This document shows, one piece after another, positions 8,163-18,700 of a stretch of 64,000 nucleotides of DNA. Position 1 is the stretch's first letter. Each line of letters starts with the position of its first letter. The position numbers and the translations under genes are program-made. The DNA is from an uncultured Bacteroidales bacterium. Lineage in GTDB: Bacteria > Bacteroidota > Bacteroidia > Bacteroidales > UBA932. The notes beneath the pieces are model-generated. The model did not search any database and was not told where the DNA came from. It worked only from the letters and a program-made list of their open reading frames with translations. Where the stretch lies: positions 1-64,000 of the forward strand of contig CASFLY010000084.1 of NCBI GenBank assembly GCA_949295645.1, read 5' to 3'.

Positions 8163-9404
8163 TCAGGATTTTTGTTTCAACAGTTCATATCTTGTCAATG
8201 CTTCCAGATAATAATAGTCCGCGTACACGAGAGGCGCGTCCACATCCTCGTCCCGGGTCATGTCCCCGACCGAATGTTTCAGGATAAAGCCCCCGTTTTC
8301 ACCGGGTCCGGCCAGATATTCAGGAGATGAAAGGGTCTCGAGAATATGCTCTCCGGCCTTGAAATAACGGCCCCCGTCCCGGGAAAACCCGGAAAGCTCC
8401 AGAAATGCGGAGGCGGCAATGGCTGCGGCGGAAGCGTCCCGCGGCACCTCGGGGTACTTCAAAGGGTCGTAGTTCCAGTGAGGTACATAGTCCTCGAGGC
8501 CTGCGCAGAAATCCCAATACGGGATTCCGTCGGAGGGAAGAGACGGAGAGGAGAGCCAGTACGAGGCAGCTTTCTCGGCTGCAGCGAGAAATTCCTTGCG
8601 TCCGGACTCCCTGTACGCCATCGTGAATCCGTATATGGCCCAGGCCTGGCCCCGTGCCCAGACCGAAGAGTCGGAAAAGCCGGTATTCGAGCCCTTTGCA
8701 AGCACTTTTCCCGTATTGCCGTCATAATCCACCACCTGGCAGCAGCTTCCGTCTTCCCGCAAATGATTCCTGGCCGTCATCAGAGCGTGGGAGTCCGCGA
8801 TCCTGGCATATTCAGGATTTCCTGTCGCTTCCGAGGCGAAATAGAGAAGTTCGAGATTCGCCAGACTGCTTATGGTCACTGGAAAGAACCATTCTTCGCC
8901 CGACCAGGACTTTTTGTAGTTCCACGACCTGATGCAGCCGGTCGTCTCGCTGTACCTCCCGCTCAGGGAACCGGCCGCTTCTATAAGCACTCCGGCATAT
9001 CTCTGCTCTCCCGTCAGTCTGAAAGCATTCCCGAAACTGCTCATAGTCAGCAGACCCACATCATGATCCCCGGTGTATTTCTTCATCGGTTCGAGACATC
9101 CGGTCCATACGGAAGCCGCATCCTTCCACTCCCGATCCCCCGTGTGGCCGTACAGATACCACAGGCAGCCGGGGAAAAAGCCCTCCGTCCAGTCTGTCAT
9201 ACTCGTGCAGTACAGCTCGCCGTCCTTTAGCGAACGCGGGAATCCCGAATGCCCGTCACCGAGCGTCGCGAGCTGCCGGGATATCTGTTCCTGCGCGGTA
9301 CCGAACCCTTTTTCCACTATGGAGAGACCGTTCCGGATGCCGTTTCCCGACGAGCAGGACACGGCCCAGAGCAGACTCAGAAGTATTGTCAGGTATCTCA
9401 TCAT
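8163..9404 (-). CDS. GH88-like unsaturated glucuronyl hydrolase, altered active site, lipoprotein
   Basis: 413 residues, lipobox LLWAVSC (Cys17). The (alpha/alpha)6 toroid of unsaturated glucuronyl hydrolases is evident: TDWTEGFFPGCLWYLY (70-85), DHDVGLL with Asp115 (equivalent of Asp88 in the Bacillus GL1 enzyme), SVWARGQAWAIYGF (247-260), PYWDF, PRDASAAAIAA and DYYYLEALTRY. These enzymes hydrate the unsaturated uronyl end left by a lyase. The segment that normally reads IDNxMNLELL here reads ISSLANLELL, so Ser179 replaces the expected catalytic Asp (Asp149 in GL1). The codon is AGC; I re-read the DNA and saw no frameshift. Either activity is lost or the chemistry differs. It follows susD by 6 bases. 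Confidence 0.82.
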   Translation of the reverse strand: MMRYLTILLSLLWAVSCSSGNGIRNGLSIVEKGFGTAQEQISRQLATLGDGHSGFPRSLKDGELYCTSMTDWTEGFFPGCLWYLYGHTGDREWKDAASVWTGCLEPMKKYTGDHDVGLLTMSSFGNAFRLTGEQRYAGVLIEAAGSLSGRYSETTGCIRSWNYKKSWSGEEWFFPVTISSLANLELLYFASEATGNPEYARIADSHALMTARNHLREDGSCCQVVDYDGNTGKVLAKGSNTGFSDSSVWARGQAWAIYGFTMAYRESGRKEFLAAAEKAASYWLSSPSLPSDGIPYWDFCAGLEDYVPHWNYDPLKYPEVPRDASAAAIAASAFLELSGFSRDGGRYFKAGEHILETLSSPEYLAGPGENGGFILKHSVGDMTRDEDVDAPLVYADYYYLEALTRYELLKQKS

Positions 9405-9410
9405 AATGCG

Positions 9411-11078
9411 CTACCAGTTCGGGTTCTGGATGAGGTTTCCGTTCTTGTACATTTCCGTGTTCGGAATAGGGTAGAAATACATACGGTCACTGAGTGTGCG
9501 TGTCTCGTAAAGGGACTTTTCATAAATGAACGTATTGGAGACTTTCGTGACATTCACCCTGTATATCCTTGCGGTTTCATCCAGTTCTTTCCATCTTCTG
9601 ACATCCCAGAACCGGTGTCCCTCGAAAGCCAGTTCGACCCGTCTTTCGTTTTTGAGCCTTTCGATGAAGTCCTCTTTCGAAATGTCCGACGGATACGGCG
9701 GCATACCCACTCCCGGGCGGTTCCTCAGCATATTCACGGCCTCGAGTGCGCTCACGGGGAATTCCGCATCCGAATAGGTTGGGGAGTCGAACGCATTCAC
9801 CATGGCTTCCGCGTAGTTCAGCAGGATCTCGCCGTAACGGAAAAGTATCCAGTTGTGGTGCCGGGCCGTGGAGGTGCTTCCGGCTTCGAAACTTATCTCG
9901 TTGTTCACGTACTTTTTCAGATAGTATCCGGTGACTGTGGCATTGTTCAGCGGAAGTCCGTTGGAACCGCCCTCGTAGATTTCGAGGTTGTTCACAGGCC
10001 ATGGCATGTCATTGTACGCTATGGTCATTGCCAGGCGGGGATCCCTGTTCTCGTAAGGGCTGGCTTTCATTCCGGCATCGGTCCAGTCGAATCTGGAGCC
10101 GTCAGTCATCTCGTAGGCCTCCACAAGGTTTTCGGTAGGGCAGGTCGACGTCTTGCCTCCGGTCACCCCTATCGGGAAGTTGGCGCTTTCGAAAGTCCCT
10201 GTTTCCCCCATCGGACGGGCCAGGATCACTTCCGGCTGCAGAATGTTCTGCGCCCCGAACAGAGCGGAATATTGTGAAAGCGAGTAGCCGAATCCGGAAG
10301 CATTGCCTATGATGTCATAGGCCGCCCTGGCCGCATTTTTCCACTTGGCCTTGTTGTCGGCGGAATGCAGGGGGCTTGCCATGTACAGCGTCATCCTGGA
10401 ACGCAGGGCCAGGGCGGCACCACGCGTCACACGGCCGATTTCGTTATTGTAGAATCCGGACGCGAAACTTTCGGGAAGACGCCCTTCCTCCCCGAGATAT
10501 TCGCATTCGTCCACGATGAACTGCGCGATCTCGTCGAACGAAGACTGCCTTATGTCATTCACGTCTTCCGGATCCATGACATCCAGAACCAGAGGCACAT
10601 TCCTGTAGCGGCGGATGAGTTCGAAATAGAAATAGGCCCTGAGGAACCGCACTTCGTTACCGTAATACCGGTATTCGTTCATCCAGTCTTCATAATTGTC
10701 GTTGTTCTCCCAGTCCTCGAATGTCAGGTCGGAAGCCTCGGCTATGCACCTGTTGGCGGCACGTATGCCTTCGTAATATGTCGACCAGACATCATCCACA
10801 GTATGGTCGGGGCCCCATGTCCCGTCTATGAAACGGTACAGCACGGAAGTCCTGTAGACGTGCACGGCATCATCCGTAGCCGCATCCTGCATGGCTCCCC
10901 CGATGTTGCAGAACCCGTTCGGAAGGTAACTGTAGACATTGGTCACAAGCTGCTTGGTCCTTTCATAGCTCTCGAGTATCTCGTCTTTCGTATAAATGGA
11001 CGACTCGTCGCAGTTCAGAAAGTCGCAACCGGACAGGAACACCGGTAAAACGGCCGCAATCATTATCGTTTTTTTCAT
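9411..11078 (-). CDS. SusD/RagB-family glycan-binding lipoprotein (pair A)
   Basis: About 555 residues from the ATG at 11078; the signal MKKTIMIAAVLPVFLSGC gives the lipobox. The longer frame to 11123 would overlap the end of susC, so I reject it. SusD hallmarks: helical TPR-like N-terminal half (RFLRAYFYFELIRRYRNVPLV), RDPRLAMTI, RYGEILLNYAEAM, and the C-terminal ERRVELAFEGHRFWDVRRWKE followed by IPNTEMYKN. It is the lid protein that binds glycan over its SusC partner, the next gene upstream, which ends 14 bases before this start. Confidence 0.93.
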   Translation of the reverse strand: MKKTIMIAAVLPVFLSGCDFLNCDESSIYTKDEILESYERTKQLVTNVYSYLPNGFCNIGGAMQDAATDDAVHVYRTSVLYRFIDGTWGPDHTVDDVWSTYYEGIRAANRCIAEASDLTFEDWENNDNYEDWMNEYRYYGNEVRFLRAYFYFELIRRYRNVPLVLDVMDPEDVNDIRQSSFDEIAQFIVDECEYLGEEGRLPESFASGFYNNEIGRVTRGAALALRSRMTLYMASPLHSADNKAKWKNAARAAYDIIGNASGFGYSLSQYSALFGAQNILQPEVILARPMGETGTFESANFPIGVTGGKTSTCPTENLVEAYEMTDGSRFDWTDAGMKASPYENRDPRLAMTIAYNDMPWPVNNLEIYEGGSNGLPLNNATVTGYYLKKYVNNEISFEAGSTSTARHHNWILFRYGEILLNYAEAMVNAFDSPTYSDAEFPVSALEAVNMLRNRPGVGMPPYPSDISKEDFIERLKNERRVELAFEGHRFWDVRRWKELDETARIYRVNVTKVSNTFIYEKSLYETRTLSDRMYFYPIPNTEMYKNGNLIQNPNW

Positions 11079-11092
11079 TTCCGAAACCTTTT

Positions 11093-13870
11093 TTAGAAAC
11101 TGATGTTTATCCCGAAGGTGCATTGTGTCATAAGCGGATGGCCGTCAGCGACATTTTCCGGGTCCATAGGCTCCAGCCTGTGCCAGGAAAACAGGTCGTG
11201 TGCACGCGCGAAGACTTTCAGGTCCTTCAGCACCCCGCTCCTTTCGAGCAGACTTTCAGGGAAAGTGTAGCTGAGTTCCAGTGTACGCAGCTTGAGGAAA
11301 GAGGCATCCGCTACCCAGAGCGTATTGTTGTTGTAGTTGTTCGCGGAACCGGCATAGGTCAGCCGCGGGTACTTCGCGTCCGGATTCTCCGGAGTCCAGC
11401 GGTTCCTGTAATAGTGTGCGGACACAGTATTGTTGTTTATCAGGGGACGGTAAACGCTGTTTACGGAAAGAATGGCGCTGTAGTTTCCCGCGCCCTGGAA
11501 AAGGGCATACAGGGCTATACCCTTGTACTCCGCCCCCAGCCGGAACGAATAGTAGATCTCCGGGCAGACATTATTGTAGCCTATCGCCATCTGGTCGTTT
11601 TCGTCTATTCTCTTGTCTCCGTTAAGATCCTTGAACATCAGGTCTCCGGGATACACGTCCGAAAGGTACTGCTTGACCTCCCTGTTGTCTATCTGTTCCT
11701 GACTCTGGTAGATTCCCTCCACGACATAGCCGTAAATCTGGTTCACCGGCCTGCCGGTACGCCTCTGGTACCCGTACGGACGGTACTGCTCGTTCTGTGA
11801 GATGATTATATTCCTCGTAAACGAAAAGGTCCCGCCGAGACTGTAGGAAAAATCCCCGATCCTGTGGTTCCAGTCCAGTGAAGCCTCGGCACCGTAATTG
11901 TCGATGATGCCGTTGTTCACCTTCGGGACAGTGATGCCCAGGACGGACGATGTGATGCCTGCGGCGTCGACCAGAATATCGGTCCTGTGATCGTAGAATG
12001 CGTCTGCGCTGAAAACAAATCTGTTGAAAACCTGAAGGTCGATGCCGACGTCCGCCTTGTGGGATTTCTCGCAGGTAAGGCCTGATATTCCGAGTACGGT
12101 CTCTTTCAGCCCGGAAAGTTTTCCGAGGGATGCTCCGAACCAGTATGAGCCGCCGGTTCCGTACTGGTTACGGTAAAGGTTGAGGTCGTAGTCCGCCCGT
12201 CCCGAGATGCCGTAGGAAGCCCGTATCTTGAGCAGGTCGAGCCAGGAGCAGTCCATAAACGGTTCTTCGGAAAGCACCCAGGCCGCACCGGCTGCAGGGA
12301 AAACGCCCCACCTGCGTCCGGGTTCAAGCACGCTCGAAGCTGAACCGGAGACGGAGAAATCCAGGATGTAGCGGTCCTTGTAAGAATAGTGCACCTGTCC
12401 GATGACATCCATGAAAGAGCGGGAAGCGTTCTGGCTGTTCACGGTGTTCTTGTCCATCGCATATATCAGGGCCGACTGCACACTGTGGTCTCCCCACCTC
12501 CTTCCGTAATTCAGCCTGGCTTCGAAGTTGAAATGGTTCGAGGACGCCGTAACCCCTTTGCCGAAGGAAAGGGTGCCTTCGTTGCGCAGCATGGAATACC
12601 TCTGCGTCCCGCTCGTCATGTCCATAGTCGCGGCCTCGTATGCGAAGTTCTTCGTATTGCTGTCCTGATAGGTGGTATAGTTGTCGATGGCGGCTTTCAC
12701 CCCGGCAGAAAGGCCTTCCGTGATAAAGCCGAGATCCTGCTCGATGTCCAGATCAGCAAAAAGGACGCGTTCCTGGGCGCGAACATAGCCGGAACCTGCG
12801 ATATAGGCCACCGGGTTGTTCGAGTAGACGGTCGTACCTCCGTACACTCCGTTCGAGGTCTTGACAGGGAATGCCCCGGAAGGCACTTTGTAGAGGGCGG
12901 AAAAAATCGAGGATGCCGTCTGGCCCGGACGGTTCTGCTCGGAAAAGCTGCCGAACATATTCAGTCTGGCCCTGGTGGTCTTGCTGACAGTGATGTCGAG
13001 ATTCGTCCTTATGTTCATCTTCGAATATCTGAACTGCGTAGAATAGCCGTCATTTATGTCGACCGGTTTCAGGATTCCGTTATCGTTCAGGTAGTTCAGC
13101 ATCGCATAGTATCTCACGCCCTTTCCTCCTCCATGCGCCGAGAGGGAAACGTCGTTGCCGTAGGAATGGTCCCTGACCGACTCGTTCCACCAGTCCACGT
13201 CAGGATAGAAGTCCGGGTAGGAACCTTCGTAGAATGCACGCAGTTCGGCATCGGTGTACCTGGCACGCGAACCGTCATTCGTCATCCCCTCGTTCAGGGC
13301 ATGGGCGAACGTGTAGCCGTTCACCAGGACAGGGAGGTTCCGCGTGGTGCCGAGATTGAACTGATATGAAAAATCTATCTGCGGAGCGCCTTCAGCCCCT
13401 CTTTTCGTAGTGACGAGTATCACCCCGTTAGCCCCTTTCAGACCGTACAGGCTGGTGGAAACGGCATCTTTAAGTACCGTCACCGACTCGATGTCGCGCG
13501 AACTGATCTTGTCCAAAGAACGTTCGAACCCGTCCACAAGTATCAGCGGGGAGACATTGCCCGAAGTGCCTGTGCCTCTGACCTGCAGCGTAGCCCCGTC
13601 ATCCCAGACATTTCCAGCATTCTGAAGCACCTGCAGCCCCGGGATAAGGCCGTAGAGGAGGTTGGACGGATTGACGGCAGTCTTGTGGGAAAGTTCCTTT
13701 TCCGAGACGGAAGACACTGCGGCAGTGGCTTCATTACTGTCCACCGTAATGCTGCGGCCGTACTCTGTCTGTCGGGAAATGCCTGTCCGCGACGTGCTGT
13801 CAGGCACCTGCGCGAACGAAAGGATTCCGGAAAGAGCCGCCGGCAATAAACATATTATGCGTTTTTTCAT
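11093..13870 (-). CDS. SusC/RagA-family TonB-dependent transporter (pair A), short N-terminus
   Basis: 925 residues. Signal peptide MKKRIICLLPAALSGILSFAQ is followed by about 40 residues and then directly by the plug (NPSNLLYGLIPGLQVLQ, LILVDGFERSLDKI, VTVLKDAVSTSLYGLKGANGVILVTTKRG). The N-terminal carboxypeptidase-like regulatory domain seen in most SusC proteins, including the other two in this window, is absent. The barrel ends with the TonB-receptor pattern FGINISF. It imports oligosaccharide together with the downstream SusD. It starts 36 bases after the pair-B susD stop. Two SusCD pairs in one operon suggest two sizes or types of ligand. Confidence 0.93.
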   Translation of the reverse strand: MKKRIICLLPAALSGILSFAQVPDSTSRTGISRQTEYGRSITVDSNEATAAVSSVSEKELSHKTAVNPSNLLYGLIPGLQVLQNAGNVWDDGATLQVRGTGTSGNVSPLILVDGFERSLDKISSRDIESVTVLKDAVSTSLYGLKGANGVILVTTKRGAEGAPQIDFSYQFNLGTTRNLPVLVNGYTFAHALNEGMTNDGSRARYTDAELRAFYEGSYPDFYPDVDWWNESVRDHSYGNDVSLSAHGGGKGVRYYAMLNYLNDNGILKPVDINDGYSTQFRYSKMNIRTNLDITVSKTTRARLNMFGSFSEQNRPGQTASSIFSALYKVPSGAFPVKTSNGVYGGTTVYSNNPVAYIAGSGYVRAQERVLFADLDIEQDLGFITEGLSAGVKAAIDNYTTYQDSNTKNFAYEAATMDMTSGTQRYSMLRNEGTLSFGKGVTASSNHFNFEARLNYGRRWGDHSVQSALIYAMDKNTVNSQNASRSFMDVIGQVHYSYKDRYILDFSVSGSASSVLEPGRRWGVFPAAGAAWVLSEEPFMDCSWLDLLKIRASYGISGRADYDLNLYRNQYGTGGSYWFGASLGKLSGLKETVLGISGLTCEKSHKADVGIDLQVFNRFVFSADAFYDHRTDILVDAAGITSSVLGITVPKVNNGIIDNYGAEASLDWNHRIGDFSYSLGGTFSFTRNIIISQNEQYRPYGYQRRTGRPVNQIYGYVVEGIYQSQEQIDNREVKQYLSDVYPGDLMFKDLNGDKRIDENDQMAIGYNNVCPEIYYSFRLGAEYKGIALYALFQGAGNYSAILSVNSVYRPLINNNTVSAHYYRNRWTPENPDAKYPRLTYAGSANNYNNNTLWVADASFLKLRTLELSYTFPESLLERSGVLKDLKVFARAHDLFSWHRLEPMDPENVADGHPLMTQCTFGINISF

Positions 13871-13906
13871 ACTTTCTTTTTTCTATTGTTGCAAAATGAC
13901 CTGACA

Positions 13907-15733
13907 TTATTCCCATCCCGGATTCTGGATCAGTCCGTAGCCCTTGTTCACTTCATCGGAAGGAAAGGCGCTGAGATAGTAGCTTGCGGTGAATCCTCCC
14001 GGCTTCTGCCAGGAGCGTTCTTCGAGCCGGTACTCTTCGCACAGGTATTCTCCGGTGTTCTTGTTCTTGTAGATTTTCATCCCGTGGAGGTGCTTGGAAA
14101 AGATGTCAGCCCTTTTCCAGCGGACAAGGTCGAAAAAGCGGACTTCTTCCCAGCCGAATTCGCAGGCCCGTTCCCTCAGGACGGCTTCCCTGAACGCGTC
14201 CCGGTCCAATCCTTCTCTGAGATTTCCGATTCCCACCCTGTTGCGTACAGCATTTATGTATGTGTAGGCCGTCCGGGTGTCACCGAGTTCGTTCAGGGCT
14301 TCGGCGTATGAAAGATAGATTTCGGCCAGACGCAGCAGCGGCCAGATGCACTGTCTGCTGTTGTACAGCGAACCGCCTCTGTCGAGGGTGTATTTGTACA
14401 GTCCGAAACCGTTCTGGAAACTGATGTTGTCGAACGGAGCTGTTCCGATATGTATCCCGGCAGGATAATTGACCGGGTCTGCCGGATTGGCCGGGCAGAG
14501 CTCCACCGGCCGGCCCCTGTAGTCATCGCCGTCCAGGTACATGGTCTCCGACAGGCGGGGATCCCTGTTGTCGAACGGCCTGACTTTCATTTCCGGATCA
14601 TTCCAGTCGAAATCGGTGCCGTCCGCCATGGGGAACATATCGAAATATTCCTTGGTAGGACAGAACCCTCCCCACCGGATACTCTGCAGTATCAGGGGCT
14701 CCTGTGTCATCCTGTAATAATTCCTGTGGGAAGAAATCAGCATTTCCGTACTACCGCGCCTGTAGTATGCTTCACGGTACGCTTCCCGATAGCTCGTGGT
14801 GGAATAGTCTCCGAGCTCCACGAGTTTATAGAAACCGTCCCGGCTCATCCTTTTGAAGAAATCTTCGGCGGCATCCGCGGCATCCTGCCAGCGCTGTACG
14901 TCATAGTTTCCGTACCAGGTCAGGTGTTTGTCGGCAGCTTCGCCAGGCCAGTAAGGCTCGTCCGAATTGAAAAGAGGGCTGGCGGCAAAGAGCAGCACGC
15001 GTACTTTCAGCCCGCAGGCGGAAGCTTTGGTCACGCGTCCGGCCCAGTTCGACACCTCGCTCTCCGGCAACGACCACGGCAGATCCTCGCAGGCGATCGC
15101 ATCATCGCACAGTCCGACGATGAAGTCCACCGTCGCTTCTACGGTACTCCTCAAGGGCAGATCCGTTTCCTCTATGTCTACGCTGTGATCCAAAAGAGGG
15201 AGGCCGCCGTAATGGCGGAACATGTCCGCATAGAAAATTGCCACCAGGATCTTGGCCTCGGCCTTGAGCCTGTTCTTTTCGGACTGGTCCATATCCGGCA
15301 CCCTGTCCACATTCTCATAGAACAGCCATGCATGCCTGATTCCGTCCCAGGCACCGAATTCTGTGAACCTGTACTTGCTCACGGTCGAAGTGGAGATGTT
15401 CCCGTTCTCGATATCGGCGCTGTACCTTCCCGGATAATAGACCTGACGTTCTCCCGAGTCGTTCACTGCAGTATGGGCGAGATCGGTAAGGCCCTCGACG
15501 GTCCCCTTGTTCATCACTGTCTTCCTGCCCTCGATGGGAAAGCCGAAAGGAAGCTTGTCGTAACTGTTCCAGAGCACCCGTCTCGCGTACTCGGCCGTGG
15601 AAAACACTGTGTCGATGGTGATGTCCACACTCGGCGGTTTCTGGAGAAAGGACTCTCCGAGGTCGAAGTCTTCGCAAGAGAGCGACGTTGCTGCCAATGC
15701 AGCTATCGATATATACCGGAATATTCTTTTCAT
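13907..15733 (-). CDS. SusD/RagB-family glycan-binding lipoprotein (pair B)
   Basis: 608 residues, lipobox around AATSLSC. Typical SusD layout: VDITIDTVFSTAEYARRVLWNSYDKL, the helical AEAKILVAIFYADMFRHYGGLPLL, NRDPRLSETMYLDGD, LRLAEIYLSYAEALNELGD, and the C-terminal RERACEFGWEEVRFFDLVRWKRAD. It partners the SusC 16 bases upstream. It is only distantly similar to the pair-A SusD, so the two are not recent duplicates. Confidence 0.93.
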   Translation of the reverse strand: MKRIFRYISIAALAATSLSCEDFDLGESFLQKPPSVDITIDTVFSTAEYARRVLWNSYDKLPFGFPIEGRKTVMNKGTVEGLTDLAHTAVNDSGERQVYYPGRYSADIENGNISTSTVSKYRFTEFGAWDGIRHAWLFYENVDRVPDMDQSEKNRLKAEAKILVAIFYADMFRHYGGLPLLDHSVDIEETDLPLRSTVEATVDFIVGLCDDAIACEDLPWSLPESEVSNWAGRVTKASACGLKVRVLLFAASPLFNSDEPYWPGEAADKHLTWYGNYDVQRWQDAADAAEDFFKRMSRDGFYKLVELGDYSTTSYREAYREAYYRRGSTEMLISSHRNYYRMTQEPLILQSIRWGGFCPTKEYFDMFPMADGTDFDWNDPEMKVRPFDNRDPRLSETMYLDGDDYRGRPVELCPANPADPVNYPAGIHIGTAPFDNISFQNGFGLYKYTLDRGGSLYNSRQCIWPLLRLAEIYLSYAEALNELGDTRTAYTYINAVRNRVGIGNLREGLDRDAFREAVLRERACEFGWEEVRFFDLVRWKRADIFSKHLHGMKIYKNKNTGEYLCEEYRLEERSWQKPGGFTASYYLSAFPSDEVNKGYGLIQNPGWE

Positions 15734-15749
15734 TTTATCCTCCTTTTTC

Positions 15750-18700
15750 TCAGAATCCGAGTTTAAGCCCGAAGTTTATGACCTTGACCAGTGGATAGTC
15801 GCCGTTGTATGTGTCGGTCTGTTCGGGATCCATGATTTTCAGTCTGTCGAAAGTGAACAGGTTGAAGCCGGACATATATATCCTGAACTGGCTCAGACGC
15901 AGTTTCTTGATGACGCCTGCCGGCAGCGAGTAGCCTATTTCGAGGTTTTTCAATCGCAGGTAGGAAGCATCTCTCAGCCAGAGGTCGGAATCCTCGTAGT
16001 TGTGCCTCTTGTTCTCGAACGAGATTCTCGGTTCTTTTGCCGCATCGCCCTTTTCCGGAGTCCACTGGTTGTCGATATGGTACTGGAGAAGGGACTGGTT
16101 GTTCTGCTCCCCGAACGGAATCCTCCATATCTGCTCCAGCATGCGCGAAGTCTTCGTGGCTGCAGTCCAGGTCATACTCAGATCGATGCCTTTGAACGAG
16201 AACCCCAGGTTCAGGCCTCCGGTGAAAAGAGGGTAGATCGGATAGCCTATGGCGGCCTTGTCCCTGTAGTCTATCTTCATATCCCCGTTCAGATCCTTGT
16301 ATTTCACGTCTCCTGCCTTGAACGTCATTCCGTCGCCGTAGTCAGGCATGGTCTTGCCTTTTTCGGTTTCATACCGGGCGGCCTCTTCTTCCGTGAAAAA
16401 TCCGTCGGACTTGTAGCCGAACCAGGTTCCCACCGGTTTCCCGGTAGCCATCATCCAGTCGTATTCCTGGGGGATTTCATCCTGGTAGACTATGGTATTC
16501 TTTGCGTACGAGAGATTTATGCCGACATAATATGCGAAGTCCTTTACCCTGTCCTCCCATTTGAGGCTGATTTCGCAGCCTCTGTTGTCCACCTTTCCCA
16601 GATTCATGGTCGGGAGCTGCATCGCAAGCCAGCTCGGCCTGGTCTTCTGGGTGATAAGGATGTCCTTTCTGTGCTCGATGAAGTAGTCGAAGGAGCCTTT
16701 CAGCCTGTGGTCGAACAGCTGGATGTCGACGCCATAGTTCTGCTTGGAGGCCGTTTCCCAGGTGACATTCGGATTCCCGACCTTGGATTCCGCTGCCAGG
16801 GGCACATTGGAGGAATTCCCCGTTCCGAAATTGTAGCCTTTCCCGTCTCCGGTGATGGTCCAGGAATCCGGGAGATAGAGGAACCGGGCATTGTCGCCGG
16901 AATTATCGTTGCCGACTATACCGTAGGACGCCCTGAGTTTCAGATAGCTGAGCCACGGCTTGAGAGGTTCCATAAAATTTTCTTCGGTGATGATCCAGCC
17001 CAGGGATCCTGCCGGGAACACCCCGAAGCGTTTCCCCGGAGCGAAGTTCTCGGAACCGTTGTAGCCGATGCTGAAGTCGGCCATGTACCTGGTGTCATAA
17101 TCGTATGTGACCCTGCCGACAAAACCCACGTATGCCCTCGGTATGCCCTGGTACGAACCTGCCGGATAGTATTTCATCGACTGGTTGTACATGGCGAGGG
17201 CGGATACATGATGGTGGTTGAAATCCCTTTCATAGTTTGCGGCAGCCTCGATGTACCAGTCTCTGGCAAGTCCGTAGGACTCGGAGTAGCCGAGAGTCGT
17301 CTTTTCCTGGGTCTTGGAGATGTAGACGTTGTTGTCTGCATCGAGAGAAGCCTTGTAGATATCGCCCCAGCCTTCGCGGATCTTGGTCTGGGTCACACCG
17401 CTGTTGTACGAGCCTTTCACCGAAAGTTTCAGGCCCTTTGTCAGAAAATCGAGCTTCTGCTCCAGGATATAGTCGAAGTTCAGGGTGTTCCCGAGAGACA
17501 GCCTGTATCCGCGGCCGTAGATGTTCTGCAGAGGATCCGTTGTCGTGAATCCGGACGGGAGGAGGGCTTCATCCACTTTCACATATCTCCCGTCGATGAT
17601 TCCGGCGGAGTTGAACGGCACCGTATTGTAGATTTCCTGGAAGAATTTCCCGAGGTCGGTGCTGGTCGCGTTGTTGTAGTTCGGGGTACGCTGGTTGCTG
17701 AGGCGACCGCCGAGATTGATCCTCATAAGCGTGCTCTTGGTGATGTTGACATCGAGGTTCACGCGATAGTTGTAGCGGTTGTACCTGTAGTTGCTGTTAT
17801 AGTCCGTTTCATAGACGCGGTACAGGCCTTCCTGCGTATAGGCGCCGAATGAGACGAAGTATTTCACTGTCTTGGTTCCTCCGGACATGGTGAAATTGTG
17901 CTGGGTCTGCAATGCGGCTTTTTTTAGCATCAGTCCGGCCCAGTCGGTGTCAGGATAAGTATATGGAGACGAATGGGTCCTGTAGGCTTCTATCATGGCC
18001 GGGGTAAACGGCAGAGAAGACTCGGGAGTGCCGCTTTCGAGGGCCGCCCGGTTGTAGGTAGTGGCATACGAGTAGCTGTCCGCAAATTCCGGAATCCTGG
18101 TCGGGACCTGCACTGCATACGATGTGGAAAGGTTGATCTTCACCTTGCCTTCTTCACCGCGTTTTGTGGTAACGAGAATCACTCCGTTCGCTCCCCTCAC
18201 TCCGAAAACGGCCGTAGCGGAAGCGTCTTTCAGGACCGTAATGTCGGCTATTTCGTTCGGATCCAGCTGCGAAAAAGAACGCTCCACGCCGTCTACCAGA
18301 ACAAGCGGAGACGAAAGATCCGTGGACAGCGAGCCGACACCCCTGACATACAGGGTAGCGTCGTCTTCACCCGGCTGGCCCTTGGACTGGACGCTGGCGA
18401 GTCCGGAAATCTTTCCGCTCAGGGCGTTGGTGATACTCCCAGAGGGGGTTTTCATGACATCGCTGCTGTTCATGGACGAGATGGCTCCCGTCACGGTCAC
18501 CTTTTTGACCGTACCGTAGGCGACGACCTGTACCTCGTCAAGGCTATAGGCATCAGGTTCGAGCCTGACCGTAAGCGGGTTTTCCCCGTTCCAGGTCACT
18601 TCCTTGTCTTCGTATCCCAAAAAAGTGACGATCAGGACATCCCCTTCGCGGAGTTCCATCGAGAATTTCCCGTCGGCGTCAGTAATGGTTCCCGTCAGAA

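Noticed and set aside
6798..8330. Plus-strand open frame of 510 codons
   Set aside because: Antisense to the lyase and GH16 genes; it persists because of the GC-rich third positions, and the product matches nothing.
15597..17852. Long plus-strand open frame of 751 codons
   Set aside because: Antisense shadow of the pair-B susC and the end of its susD, which have clear domain content; the plus-strand product has no recognisable motif.
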